Part shown: in pieces, positions 31,322-44,237 of the stretch
Layout: every line of letters begins with the position of its first letter
Position numbering within the stretch: position 1 is the stretch's first letter
DNA from: Acanthacorydalis orientalis
Taxonomy: Eukaryota; Arthropoda; Insecta; Megaloptera; Corydalidae
Assembly: GCA_034766995.1 (NCBI GenBank)
Contig: CM068322.1
Coordinates: 5,731,589 to 5,795,588 of the forward strand
Direction: 5' to 3'
DNA length: 64,000 bases
Notes under the pieces: generated by a model
Databases searched by the model: none
Told to the model about the DNA's origin: nothing
What the model saw: only the letters and a program-made list of their open reading frames with translations
Position numbers and translations under genes: made by a program

Positions 31322-31704
31322 GAAGTAGTATAGTCAAAAAGTTTTCTACCTAATTTTTGTGTTTGAAATTTTCTAAATTGTTAGAAGTTTTTAATTTTCG
31401 ATGTTCTTACAGGCAGGCTAATTTATAAGTGAGAGCAAATATCATAAATTATAAAACCTGAATCACTCACATAAAATCAATGATATATCTTACACTAGTA
31501 ACTCTTTTGACATAAGTTGAAAGATATTACGGTTAATTGAATCCATATTTGATTTTACACGGTGTTCAATATATTTTTTATATTAGTAAAAAAAATATCT
31601 ACAAATAAAGATATGTATGCACTATAAGGATGTAAAAATTACAAAAAAAAATTTTTCTTTAAGTTTTGAGAAGATAATATAGTGTGTATGATGAGTTTTA
31701 TACT
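31322..31704. other. AT-rich segment between two (TA)n tracts
   Basis: Checked for terminal inverted repeats at the TA junctions; none was seen. No gene. Confidence 0.5.
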
Positions 31705-32759
<1,055 letters not shown>

Positions 32760-32789
32760 TTTATATATATATATATATATATATATATC
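32760..32789. repeat. (TA)n microsatellite
   Basis: Short TA run. Confidence 0.95.
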
Positions 32790-33459
32790 ATAAATGTAAA
32801 AATAAATCCAAATGAAATCAATTAAACAATTCATTTTATTTATGGCGAATCTACTTAATTGTAGAAAACTCAAACACTGATATATGTTATTTTAATGACA
32901 AAAAAATGATCCAAAATTATTCATGTTAGCTCTATACCAAAAATGGTCATTCAAATAAGGTGATTTAGTAGAATTATTTTTATTAAGAGACGGTTAATTT
33001 ACAAAATAAATCTCAAAAGATCAAATTTCTGAAATTAAATATTAAGTATAGTATTTATGAACATCTATGAATTTTGAAAATTAAATATCTACATTCTTTT
33101 TAAAAACAATTTCAAAACATAGAAGACTAATGCTGAAAGGGTTTTTTGAAGTTTCATAATACTTACTAGAGTACGATTTCTGTATGATCCGATATCTCAA
33201 ATCCGATTCTTATGATTCGGTATCTAAGAGATATTCTTTAGAATGATAGAAAAAGTAAATTGCCTTATAAAAATTTGAAAGTGTTATAAAGTAAGAAAAA
33301 AATGACCGTTTTTTGCAATTTCGAAGAGGTCCTTTTTATAGAGTGCCAAAGAACGTAATACTATTATAAATGCGACCTGCGTACCTATTTTGATCTTTTG
33401 TGCTTGTTTCTTTGAGCAATAATGGAAAAAAGCAAGAAAAAAATGACAGTCAAATATTA
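32790..33459. other. AT-rich spacer
   Basis: A repeated ATCCGATATCTCAAATCCG / ATTCGGTATCTAAGAG pair lies near 33188-33231. No gene. Confidence 0.45.
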
Positions 33460-34022
33460 GATTGGTAGAAAAATAATTGCGATATATGACTTACAAATTC
33501 GTATACATTTTTTTAATTTAAGTGGTTTTCTATGGTTCATAATTGTTGGATGGCTAACGCCTAAATTTTGTGCAAGCTCTCAAATTGTTGTGGGTAGTTC
33601 TGATTCAACTAACCTCTTAAGTTGGTCGTTACAAACTGAAGGACGCCCGCGGCCTCTTTCATCTTCAAGGCTTTCGAGCCCAGCACGAAATTTTCGAAAT
33701 ACCACTGCACCATACGTTCCTTAATAGTACTCACACCAAAAACATCATTTAGTTTACGAGCAGTTTCTGCCGTTTTACAACCCGGTTTGAACTCTTAACG
33801 GGTAAATGCTTTTAAATGCTCCTACTTGATTCTTTTCTATCTTTAATTCAATTGCGTAATTTGAAGTAAAAATAATAATAAAACCAAAGTCGATGTTATC
33901 AAAATAAACAATTACCGAAAATGCACTAAAAAGATATTAACACGAACACGATGAAATAAAATTTTCATTAAAAACAATTAGTATTCAGAAAACCAAAACC
34001 GTAATTATTTTCCTACTTACCT
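33460..34022 (-). mobile_element. Internally deleted mariner (MITE-like), copy 2
   Basis: Longest of the three copies. The ends are GATTGGTAGAAAAATAATTG and inverted AGGTAAGTAGGAAAATAATT. On the minus strand it keeps the N-terminal transposase region: FRAGLESLEDERGRGRPS, LKRLVESELPTTIRELAQ and LGVSHPTIMNH, i.e. the end of the first DNA-binding domain, the GRP linker and the second HTH. The catalytic domain is gone. TA flanks the left end and AA(T) the right. Confidence 0.8.
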
Positions 34023-34034
34023 AATAGTTATACA

Positions 34035-34074
34035 ATAACTTTACAATTCACAATTCTATGAATTGTAAAGTTAT
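34035..34074. repeat. Perfect hairpin, 16-bp stem, 8-base loop
   Basis: ATAACTTTACAATTCA pairs with 34059-34074. It sits just outside the mariner derivative's right end. Confidence 0.9.
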
Positions 34075-34425
34075 ATATTTTATATCGTTTCACGGAGATT
34101 GAATAATGACACAAGTCAGGATTATCCTCTTATAATTATTTCTTATTTTGTAAAATTAAGATTGATCTTAAGAGAAAAATTTCGAATCGATTGAAAAACT
34201 TAGTTAAGATTTATTTAAAAAATAAAATTTGTGAATATTTTTAAGTATTATTCAAGCTTCTATTAGATGTAAGAAAATAGTTTAAATAAGGAAAAGTTCT
34301 ATTGATAAATAAATCTAAATGTTTTCTCAATTTTTTTATGAGGAGGTAACATATGTTTTAACATATGAAGTAGAAACAAAAATTGATTATAAATTACGTA
34401 ATGTTTTTCTGAAAAAGAATGGTGT

Positions 34426-34495
34426 TTTTTTATTTAAAAACATACAACCAAGTTGTTATTTAAAAAAAGTTTTTTATTTAAAAACATACAACCAA
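34426..34495 (+). repeat. 44-bp tandem duplication, 1.6 copies
   Basis: A 26-bp segment containing TTTAAAAACATACAACCAA is repeated exactly at 34426-34451 and 34470-34495. Confidence 0.9.
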
Positions 34496-34947
34496 TTTTT
34501 TTTATTGGTAATTATTGACTTTTTTTATATATCTAAATGAATGTCAAACAGTACTGATGAATGATTAACTGATAATATTATGTAAATAATTAATAGTTAT
34601 TATTAACACAATTGTAGATTAATGAGATTATATGTATTGAATTATAACGTAAATATTTATTGAAATATTTAATTAGTCATAATTTCATAAATAATAATTA
34701 GTAGTTTCAATAATTGTTTTTTTTTTCATCAGTACTTAATATAAAACTAGTTTTAATTTTTATATAATAGTCACATCCACTTATTAATTATGTTATATTT
34801 ATGCTGATGTTTTAAAGTATAGGGTAAAAAGTTATTTAAAAGGAAGAATCGAATATTTCGTTTCATAATCAACATTGTTTCGTTTTAAATTCTAATAATT
34901 TTATATTTTTGAAATCTAACATTGTTTGTATTTTATGAACAATACTT

Positions 34948-34950
<3 letters not shown>
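34496..34950. other. AT-rich spacer
   Basis: Nothing was recognised. Confidence 0.5.
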
Positions 34951-35013
<63 letters not shown>

Positions 35014-35014
35014 C

Positions 35015-35049
<35 letters not shown>
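34951..35049. repeat. (TA)n microsatellite with ACATAT breaks
   Basis: TA tract of about 99 bp with three ACATAT interruptions. Confidence 0.95.
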
Positions 35050-35519
35050 GTAATTATAAAATATTTAAAAAAATATGAAATGAAATATAAATTCTGACCT
35101 ATTGTGTTTTGAAATTAAATTTGAAATAATTATACTTTAGTTTTGTCAACAAAAAGTCGACTGAAAAAGTATTAAAACTTTTAGATATGATACTTTTAAA
35201 AATAAATATATATCTCAGAGGCAAACAATAAACAAAAAAAGTTTAGAAATGAAACTTTATATTCTTGATTTTATTTTCATATAAAGAATTAATATTTTTG
35301 TCCAAACACTTCAATGTGAACAAATTTATTTTTCTGTGTTATTAATTGAATTTTCTTGACTACAATTACCCTTATAAATGTCATATTTGTTTAACTTTAT
35401 ATGATAATAATTGATACATTATAAATAGAATATGATTTTATGCGTACAATTAGATTAACTAAAAAATTTTCTTCTACTAAAGTAAATTTTGTAATATGTA
35501 TGAAATTTGTGTTACTTTG
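35050..35519. other. AT-rich spacer
   Basis: Nothing was recognised. Confidence 0.5.
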
Positions 35520-35640
35520 TTATTCTTTAATTTAGTATTTATTCTTCACATCTAGTTTCGGCACATGTTTCGTCTTCAGATAAATGTTAGAAGTTATAAT
35601 AAAAGTATAAGAATGTAAAATTAATTTTTATATTTGAATA
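35520..35640 (+). repeat. Family B dispersed repeat, partial copy 4
   Basis: TTCTTCACATCTAGTTTCGG and CACATGTTTCGTCTTCAGAT followed by AAATGTTAGAAG match the 5' block of family B. The 3' blocks are not evident. Confidence 0.6.
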
Positions 35641-35699
35641 AAAATGCATTAGAAATGAAATATAAGACAAAAGTACTCAAAATTCAAAATTCATGAATA

Positions 35700-36045
35700 T
35701 ATCTCAGTGCAGTTCTGACATTGCGGCTGAATTGTTTCACAAATACTTTTTTTCATCCCACAAACCAGGAAATTGTTGTTCTGGTCAAAATTATGCCATA
35801 AGTTATTAATCATTTTTGATTTTTGCTAATGCGCATTTCAATGGCGATGCCATCATTTTCAATGAATCAAAATACAGAATCCCTTTTTATGTATATTTTT
35901 CTTCACATTAGCGTCTAAAAGTTGATGGAATTGCCATTGGAAATCACATAAACAACAATAAAAAATGATCAATAAGAATGTATTTAACATTTTTTATTAA
36001 CAAAATTTGTTTTGTCGTTTGTAAAGTGAAAAAATCCTTTACGAA
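35700..36045. mobile_element. Family A foldback MITE, both arms and left outer end
   Basis: Left arm: CAGTTCTGACATTGCGGCTG, GTTTCACAAATACTTTTTTT, CATCCCACAAACCAGG, TTTCAATGGCGATGCCATCA. Right arm: GATGGAATTGCCATTGGAAA, AACAACAATAAAAAATGATC, TTTGTAAAGTGAAAAAATCC. The perfect GGCGATGCC/GGAATTGCC relationship shows the mirrored arms. Confidence 0.8.
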
Positions 36046-36048
36046 CAT

Positions 36049-36063
36049 ATATATATATATATA
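36049..36063. repeat. Short (TA)n
   Basis: About seven TA units at the right end of the MITE. Confidence 0.85.
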
Positions 36064-36640
36064 ATATTTATAAAGCTTATCACGAATTTATTATATGTAA
36101 CCATCAATACTTAAGTTACTGTCATAATTTTTATGGTCAATAACATTATACCAAATACTTGAATTCGATTTTAAGTAATACTATTTATTTCTTTTTGTAA
36201 TAATAGAATTAAGTTTTGTTCTAAATAGTTGTTAAGTATCAGTATTAGAGTGCATTTAAAAAGTTCATTTCAATATTCCACCTATTTATCAAAACATTAA
36301 ACACTGTAAGAGAAATTAGTTATACGTTAATACAAACAAAGATTGACAGGTTTTAGAGTTAAGTACGTCATATAGAAATCTGTATACTTTTGTTACATAA
36401 AAACTGTAAACTTCTCGTCTTTACTTTTCTTTAAGATTGATACTTTTTCACAATTCTCAATTAGTTAACTGTCAATAAACGAAATTTCAATGAATTATAA
36501 TTTACTTCCATAAAACTTTTTGTGAAATTATAATAGAATTTTATATCTAATTTTTGTAGTCATGTATAACAGACAGAATTTAAAATTAATTTCAGTATTT
36601 GTTAATATTTTTTTAGCATTATATCGATAAAGTTGTGTAT

Positions 36641-36641
<1 letters not shown>
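36064..36641. other. AT-rich spacer
   Basis: Nothing was recognised. Confidence 0.5.

Positions 36642-36678
<37 letters not shown>
36642..36678. repeat. (TA)n microsatellite
   Basis: Uninterrupted TA run. Confidence 0.95.
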
Positions 36679-36685
<7 letters not shown>

Positions 36686-37034
36686 TAATTTTTTAAATGA
36701 TACAAATTTAGAATGAGAAAAGAATATTTTTATAAAACTTCAATTTTTTTTCTTTGTTACTATCGCTTATGTCTTTAAATAATTATAAGCACTTTCTTAA
36801 CATTTATTTCATAAACAGTTTTCAAAGATGTTTCAATGTTTTTGTAATTTATTTAACATTAATTTTTAATTGATGCCATATTTTATTCAGTTGCAAATAT
36901 TTTACTGTTTATAACTGGTTAAACATCTTTATATACATTAATTACTATTAAACTCACTTTAAAAGCTAAAGAGGGTTATATAACACTAATTTAGAAAAAA
37001 ACAAATACTGTATATTAGCTTAAAAAGATTTATA
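36679..37034. other. AT-rich spacer
   Basis: Nothing was recognised. Confidence 0.5.
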
Positions 37035-37170
37035 CCTGAAGACAGAGTTACTAACATATACCTGAAGATGTTATACGTGTCGAAACTTATAGTGGAGAAC
37101 AGACACTTAGAAGATTGAAAAGAATGAAGATTTCTACGATGAGATAAATTTTTTTTCTGTAAAGATATGA
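37035..37170 (-). repeat. Family B dispersed repeat, partial copy 5
   Basis: On the minus strand: CTTCATTCTTTTCAATCTTC, TAAGTGTCTGTTCTCCACTA, TAAGTTTCGACACGTATAAC, ATCTTCAGGTATATGTTAGT. ATACCTGAAGA is duplicated (about 37032 and 37059). Confidence 0.7.
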
Positions 37171-37285
37171 TAAATAACGTATGTAAAAATAACATTTTTA
37201 ATAAGTGTCTAATTTTTTTATTTCATTTAAATTTCTTTTGTTTGAATTCATGTTTTCGTATTTTAGTAGACCATTATACGTTTGA

Positions 37286-37287
<2 letters not shown>

Positions 37288-37342
<55 letters not shown>
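37288..37342. repeat. (TA)n microsatellite
   Basis: First of five simple repeats within 720 bp. Confidence 0.95.
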
Positions 37343-37345
<3 letters not shown>

Positions 37346-37450
37346 GTACATATTCAATTTACTTTTTACACTGTCATGACGATGAATAAATAATGAATGT
37401 ATAATTATGTTCATTTTAACTAAGGATGTATAGTATTATATATTTTGTAA

Positions 37451-37458
<8 letters not shown>

Positions 37459-37490
<32 letters not shown>
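37459..37490. repeat. (TA)n microsatellite
   Basis: Short TA run. Confidence 0.95.
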
Positions 37491-37492
<2 letters not shown>

Positions 37493-37590
37493 TTATATTG
37501 AACTCATTCATATTTAATTCAATTAATTATTCATTTAGAGTGTCATTGATACAATTCAATAATTAATAAATATTCAAATTATATATACTT

Positions 37591-37593
<3 letters not shown>

Positions 37594-37645
<52 letters not shown>

Positions 37646-37646
37646 A
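37594..37646. repeat. (TA)n microsatellite
   Basis: TA run with a terminal GTATAT. Confidence 0.95.
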
Positions 37647-37856
37647 GGTGAAATAGTAGTACAGGTGATCAATGTGAAAAAGTAAATATCTTGTATTTAA
37701 ATATTATGATATATTGTATGTAATAAATAATAATATTTTGTGTTTTATGCTACAATTTTTCCACTTGAAGTACTTTTCACTTCACAGAAGAATAATCAAA
37801 TTATATTGCAAATCAGAGGCGGAATAATCTACAAAACATTTGCTTTTCATTAATAT

Positions 37857-37859
37857 ATT

Positions 37860-37903
<44 letters not shown>

Positions 37904-37904
37904 G
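37857..37904. repeat. (TA)n(AG)n microsatellite
   Basis: TA run followed by AGAGAGAG with one AGGG break. Confidence 0.95.
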
Positions 37905-37951
37905 CATTACAAGTTATTAAAAGTACATTCATCATAATATTTAAATTGATG

Positions 37952-37956
<5 letters not shown>

Positions 37957-38000
<44 letters not shown>
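37957..38000. repeat. (TA)n microsatellite
   Basis: Uninterrupted TA run. Confidence 0.95.
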
Positions 38001-38002
<2 letters not shown>

Positions 38003-38073
38003 TGCAATAAACAACTGCGACGATAATGATTAAAGGTGCAAGCGTGCAGTAAGGGACCGATAATATATATGCT

Positions 38074-38129
38074 ATTAAAATAAGTGTGTTTTATTGCAAT
38101 ATAATAAAACACACTAGAACTATTTTAAT
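38074..38129. repeat. Long imperfect hairpin with 13-bp perfect core
   Basis: AGTGTGTTTTATT (38083-38095) pairs with 38103-38115 across 7 bases. An outer ATTAAAATA / TATTTTAAT pair (38074-38082 and 38121-38129) extends the stem after a 5-base bulge. Confidence 0.85.
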
Positions 38130-38929
38130 GTCAGGTTAATTATTTTAGTGAGTAGCTATTGCTGACAAATTGACTGATTAAATGGAAATTATTAACATTA
38201 AACATTGCATGACGATTTTTAAAGTTCATTTGCATTAAGAAATGGAAAATATTAATTATGAAATATATTATAAAAATATATTTTGTAAAAATATACGGAT
38301 ATTTAACATATTTTTATAACTTTGCTATTTTTATAATTCCTTGTTTTTCAATGGGATCATATATGCAGTTCTAATTTGTATCTTAGATATATTTAAGAGA
38401 TAAGAGTAAATATTTTATTATTTATTTCAAATTTAATAATGTGAACGTGTCTGGTGACATTGTAATCATAATAGAAAAAATGTATTGGTGAAACAATTAA
38501 AAATATGGATAAAATAAGTATGGGAACATTATTTCAGAGACGTATCAGAAATATAATGTTTCAAATAAAGATACATTTTAGAACATTTTTGTCAAACGAT
38601 TCAGTTATCTAAGCCCATTATTCAAATGAATGTGTATATATTAAATTCTTTAGCAAGTTGTGAAATATACATCATTATATTATTATAAAAAGTTACTGAA
38701 ATTTGTTAAGTTATTTCTATTTACGCAAAGAGATGAAATAATATTGAAAATATCCGATATATGCGTCGATCACGAATACACAGTTGATACAAAACAACTA
38801 TATGGACGACCTATGTATCCCATTTGAATCCCCAAGATATATATTCAAATTTAGCGTGATATTCGTGTGATCACATGTAAGTACCAATATATTTTAATGT
38901 GATTGCTAACATACTTTACATGTTTAAGA
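38130..38929. other. AT-rich spacer
   Basis: A slightly GC-richer patch is at 38755-38870 (GCGTCGATCACGAATACAC, ACGACCTATGTATCCCATTT). No gene was recognised. Confidence 0.45.
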
Positions 38930-39600
38930 CGGAGCTTCCTTAAATTAAACAGGATGCATTTATTAAAAATATTTCAATAAATCACCTGACTTCTACAAAC
39001 ATTTTCTTTTCGCAGTGAAACTAAATTTGTAATTTTTATTACCTCTGTCTATAAAATAATAAAATAATGGTAGACAAATTATAAAATAAAAAAATATAGA
39101 ACCAACAGTTAAATACATCGGGGTGCAAAATTGTATGAGAATATTTTTTAGAGGTTGGATTACATAATTTACTAATTATTCATGAAGAAAATGGGTAGTT
39201 TTATGAATTTATATGTATTAAACAAAATCTGAAAGAATATAATATAAAGTTAGGTTCTAAGAGGCATTTTAACGTTATAATGAATTTGTATTTTAACAAG
39301 ATTATGATCCAAAGTATATAGCTAAAAAACTAAAGGTAGGTAGGTAGTCATTTTTTATTAACTACATTAATAAAAACTAGAACATAATACCCCTCAAATT
39401 TTCAAACATCGTCCCTGTGTTCAAATCTTAATACCATTGAGTATTTATTAGAATATCTAAAATAGATAATTTGAGTCTCTAATAATTTAAATAAAGGTAG
39501 TTTAAATCAAAACTACTGGTTTTACTGGATAACTTAGTAAAACATTTGGCATGAAGGCTTGAGATGTTATTAACCCTAAATGGTATCCAATCAAGTATTG
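38930..39600 (+). mobile_element. Tc1-like transposase relic
   Basis: Conceptual plus-strand reading across frame breaks gives SETKFxxF (about 39016, the first catalytic region, normally SDExKF), then KNIEPTVKYIG (about 39090) and KLGSKRHF. QDYDPKYIAKKLK follows at about 39297 (family QDNDPKHTAKKVK, second D at 39300), then NLNTIEYLLEYLK at about 39424 (family DLNPIExLWxxLK, glutamate at 39439). This is the DDE signature of Tc1 rather than mariner. The D-to-E distance is longer than usual, partly from a GGTA expansion at 39336-39350. Many stops are present and no terminal repeats were recognised. Confidence 0.7.
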
Positions 39601-40439
39601 ATTTATTAATATTCTTAATACTAAATTTTTCTTCAATATCGGAATTTTATCTTTTCTTTAAAAAAAATCTCAAAAGTTTGTAGCTGCTAAATTAATGGAT
39701 AAATGTTTTTCAATAATTGAATGAATTTTAAATAGATGTACATATCTACTTCTTCACTGATTCAATATATTTTATATGAAGTAGTATTTAAATAAAAATT
39801 GACTTCAATAAAATCTTATCGTAAGCAAAAGTAATAAAAAATTATTACTATTCACAAATGTATTGATATAAGTTTTAATCGATAGTAAATTTGTATTTAT
39901 TTAAGCAAGTTCTTAAATGTATGTATATGTATGATTAAGACGAAAAGTGTGTCGACTGTATTGTGCAACTGAGATGAATAAAAACGTGGTCATATGAGTG
40001 TTTCAAAAAAATATATTATTGATGAATATTACTGATACAAATGACTCAGACTGATTTCGCCAAAGAACGAGAACTGGTGACGACTTAATAAGCTTATAGA
40101 GCTCCACTGGATGAACTACTGAAGTGACCATATCAAAATCCAACAAAAATATGCTCTATAGCTACACAAAAATTAAAGATTCCTGAAACCAACAAAAAAT
40201 TTCGAGTGAACGTCATGAAATCTAGTTTTCAGTATTCGCACTACGGAAAGAGGAGAATCATTTCGATACTCACGATTTAAAAAAAAAACGTTATGAACTG
40301 CAGGTTTGTAGCAACGACTATTAATAAAAAATTTATGATAAATAAGTAATAACATATTACTAACTTATATTTGAAAAATATAAAGTTAAGAATTATCTTT
40401 AAAAACAAATATTTTTAATACCATGGTATTTATGTGAAT
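39601..40439. other. AT-rich spacer with a GC-richer patch
   Basis: 39940-40340 is less AT-rich (GTGTCGACTGTATTGTGCAA, AACGAGAACTGGTGACGACT) but no product or RNA was recognised. Confidence 0.35.
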
Positions 40440-40630
40440 GAATATCACTCCTTCATTTTTATAAATGAATTATTTTCTAATCTAATAAGCTACAAAAAAG
40501 TTTTGGATCAAAAATGATTATTAATCATCTTCTTAACTTTTTAATTGGAAAAACATTATGTAGTTTGTGGGATGAGAAGATAATTCATTTGTAAAAATGA
40601 ATTTGACCGCAGTACAAAATTTCGCCGCTC
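40440..40630. mobile_element. Family A foldback MITE, internally deleted
   Basis: Left arm TAAATGAATTATTTTCTAAT, GGATCAAAAATGATTATTAA joins directly to right arm TTATGTAGTTTGTGGGATGA, GATAATTCATTTGTAAAAAT, GAATTTGACCGCAGTA. The middle of both arms is missing. Confidence 0.75.
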
Positions 40631-41081
40631 TTTCATTAATAAATTAGAAAACTACAATGTATTAACTTTGAATTATTATAATTAAAGTTTGATAATATGA
40701 TAATCATAATTTTATTAACAAATCGTTATACAATATTCATTATAAATAAAATATGCATTTATAAAATCCTCTGTAATTATTCTATAGAGACAACCAAAAT
40801 TATATATAAAAAAAACTTTCATGTAGGTTATCCATATAAATTTCACCTCACATAATATTTCATTTAGAGTATAAATTGTACATTCAGCTTAATTTGTACA
40901 CATTTGAAATTTTAATTAAATATTATATATATATATAAAATGATTTCTGTATACATTTGTTTTTATTTTACTAAAATCAATAAAATTTACATTGTTATTT
41001 TTGATTAATAATATAAAAAGCATGTTTTTTTAAATTGTCTTTTACGTTGGTACACATATATACATAAAAAATATCTTTCTC
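40631..41081. other. AT-rich spacer
   Basis: Contains only a short TA run at 40922-40937. Confidence 0.5.
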
Positions 41082-41098
41082 TCTCTCTCTCTATATAT

Positions 41099-41129
<31 letters not shown>

Positions 41130-41130
41130 C
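41082..41130. repeat. (CT)n(TA)n microsatellite
   Basis: CTCTCTCTCTCT followed by TA with ACATACAT breaks. Confidence 0.95.
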
Positions 41131-41716
41131 ATTGCAAATAGCAAAGTTTATATTAAATTTCTGTTCTTTTAAAATTGAAAATACATAAAGTATCATGTAA
41201 AAAAATATAGTAATTTAAAAATATAACGTAAATGCTATTAATTAAAGTCTTTATATTATATAAGAAAAAATGGAAAATTATAAACTACACACTTTAATTT
41301 CTTTGGAAATGAATAGAGGTCATTAATTTAAATGATTTTGAAATGAAAACTGCTTTTTGTCAGTTTTTATAAATTTATCAGAATAGTGCTATTTCATGTA
41401 TTTCATTTATTTAAATAGTGCATAGTTATAAATTCAGACAGTTTGCTGTCTGATTACTGTCACATTGCTTCCATAATTAATACAGTTCTTGTCATAGTAC
41501 TGATTTTATCTATCTTGAAAAGCAAATGACTGTTAGAATCGCTGCATTTTTATAAAATATTATTTCAAAAAATCGATATGAAAATGATAGTAAATGATGT
41601 CAAAATATCAGTTTGAAATATTTGATATCAAAATGTAAAAAATACTTAAATTATAAATAAGTCATACTTAATAATTATATATTGAAAAGTTCTTTCTAAA
41701 AAATTAGAAACGAAAA
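41131..41716. other. AT-rich spacer
   Basis: AGACAGTTTGCTGTCTG (41437-41453) is a 7-bp stem. No gene. Confidence 0.5.
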
Positions 41717-41720
41717 TTAA

Positions 41721-42449
41721 CACGTTCGCTACCAAGGTCTGGGTGGAAAAAGGTCCACCACAGCCCAGATTTTTTTTTGATAATATAACACTAAATGATA
41801 GTGACTTTAATTATATACATTTAAAATAGTATAAATAAGTAAAATAAGAATTCTTATAAACTAGTACACATATGTGACGCTAGGCTATACATAAAAAGTT
41901 ATGTTGTAGCCCATGTGACAAATATATGACACATTAAATTAACAGAAAATGAAAGAGATTGGAATACAAAAACTAAATAAATACAATTTTTCAAAGTGGT
42001 GCTTTGAATAATAATATATATAATTATATGTGCTTTATTTTGTATGATAAATTTTAAAGCATTTATGAATGCATAGCCCTATTGTCGGTTTTATAAACTT
42101 CACAAGCAAAGAAAGTAGCTATGTGTCATTTGTTTCTGGTACATACAAAGCATTTAAGTCATTTCTGCAGAATTTTTGTATATTTGAATTGTTACTACGT
42201 GAAAAAAATAGCTATTTTATTGTCAGAATTTAGTAATTTGCAGACAACAAACTCTAAAGGCTATAAAAACTCTAAATAATGTAATATACCCTTAGACCAA
42301 GCACTTCATTCATATATTTTACTGTTTTAGAGCTTAACAATTGTGTTCAGAGCACAACGCATTTCAACATATGATCATAAACTGGCCAATTAAACCTGTC
42401 GCACATATGTGACGCCGGGTTCTCATAGCGACGGCTGGTAGTGAACGCG
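41721..42449. mobile_element. piggyBac-type non-autonomous element, TTAA-flanked
   Basis: TTAA stands directly at both borders (41717-41720 and 42450-42453). The ends are inverted repeats: left CACGTTCGCTACCA, inverted right CGCGTTCACTACCA (12 of 14 identical, or better allowing transitions). TTAA target duplication is the hallmark of piggyBac transposons. The element is 729 bp with no transposase frame. Subterminal CACATATGTGACGC occurs at about 41868 and 42403 in the same orientation, possibly a transposase-binding motif. GC-rich ends contrast with an AT-rich interior. Confidence 0.8.
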
Positions 42450-42453
42450 TTAA

Positions 42454-42875
42454 GAGAAATTTCCTAGAGATTTACTGCCAGAAGACTATAATATATAAAC
42501 AAGTGTAACAAGAATGAAATTATGAAATGTAATATTTAAGAAAATTGACTATCCTTATCAAAAGTTTGTTGAAAATTTTAATCGATACATATAAGATGAA
42601 TAAGACTAATTTAAATATGTTTTAATATGTTACAGCAGTAAAAATAAAATGATATCAAATAAATAGTAACAGTTTTGTTGATAAGTGAGATAGATATTTG
42701 ACATTTAGTTCAAAGTCAAATTTTTCTTTCTTTCTTCAGTAAACAATTATGGTATATGATTCTGTATTTATATAATTTTTATGCCAATAAATATATTTAT
42801 ATGGACATTATATTAAAAATAAAAACAGTATTTAATAACGGAACTTTCTAAAACTGTTTTCACATTTTTTCATTA
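42454..42875. other. AT-rich spacer
   Basis: Nothing was recognised. Confidence 0.5.

Positions 42876-42916
<41 letters not shown>
42876..42916. repeat. (TA)n microsatellite
   Basis: TA run with one GTATAT. Confidence 0.95.
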
Positions 42917-42919
<3 letters not shown>

Positions 42920-44186
42920 TATATGACAATCTTATGAAATCTTAATGTGATAGACCAATTGTAAATAATATTTTGATTTTGCTGAATTTTTGTCTGGAAA
43001 CATGTATACTAACTTATATATAAGATTGTCAGTTTGTGATGCGTGTGCAATACAAATATATAATTTTTTAAACCTTCAATGATCACTAAATTATATTCAA
43101 AACGAATTTATTGATTATAATTTACAAAATTAATTAATATATACTTCAAGTACGATTAAGTATTTTAATTTTTTCATGCTGCTATCTACCAACGAAACGA
43201 AGAAAAACACATAATTGTGAGTTGAATAGAAATATTATGTAAAATGCTGAATTGATCATCGAGACAATTCGTAAATTTACAATAGTAATAATGGAACAAA
43301 TTATAGAATTCAGTTCTAGAGTTTTAAGTTACAAGTATTTAAAAAAAAACTATAAGTACAACTTTCATCTTGATTACAAAAGTTATGTTTAAAAGTTAGC
43401 GAATTGACTTGTTATCTCTGACTTCTTTGTGAGAAAAAGAATGAACAGTATTAGAACAAGGGCCATACTGTTTCAAAATAGATGAAATACTTTACGATCA
43501 TATATAATGATTCCTTTCATCTCTAAATATGCAGTTAAATTATGATGCACTTAATTTTCTGAACTAGCAGGCTAGTAGTAAATTTATGTTGTTGTTGGAA
43601 AAAGCCTATTCAGTGCATTAAAAAACATACACATAAATATTTTCTTAATTGACTTATTCTATTGAATTTTATTTACTATTTTGATTTTGCTCTACTAGGA
43701 TCACAATCAGCTCTTGGACAATATTTTCTTTTAAATAGATCATAATCTATGTCACAAAATACAGACAATGACTTATGAGTGAAAATTAGACATAGAATCC
43801 ATCAGTTTAACAATAAATTTGTTATTAGCGGAAAAAAACACTTCATTTCTCAATAAATATTTAGAATTTACAAAATAAAATGTATCGAGCTTGACGTGTA
43901 TGTTTTAAAATTGAAATATTACTTACTCGAGTTTTAAGGTTTTATCAAGTGTAAATTGAAAGAATAAATATTAAATTATTTGTTTTATATATTTCTATTA
44001 TTTTTGCTCCTAAACGAATGCACTAATCTGTGTGGTTTTTTTTTGATACAAGATGTTTGTTCTGAGAGTTTTTCTGATGCTATGGTATTAGGTATCCAGA
44101 ATTAATAAATTTAAGTATTGGTACATTGCACTTTTTTTCTCAAGTTAAATATTGTTATATATGAATTTGGCTATATAGATACCTGT

Positions 44187-44189
<3 letters not shown>
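42917..44189. other. AT-rich spacer
   Basis: No gene or repeat family member was seen. CTAGCAGGCTAG (43564-43575) is a small palindrome. Confidence 0.5.

Positions 44190-44235
<46 letters not shown>
44190..44235. repeat. (TA)n microsatellite with ACAT start
   Basis: ACATACATACAT then TA. Confidence 0.95.

Positions 44236-44237
<2 letters not shown>

Noticed and set aside
31322..31704. A further TA-flanked element between two (TA)n tracts
   Set aside because: Ends at the two tracts are not inverted repeats of each other.
39940..40355. Possible gene or RNA in a GC-richer patch
   Set aside because: Short frames on both strands only, no splice signals or motif.
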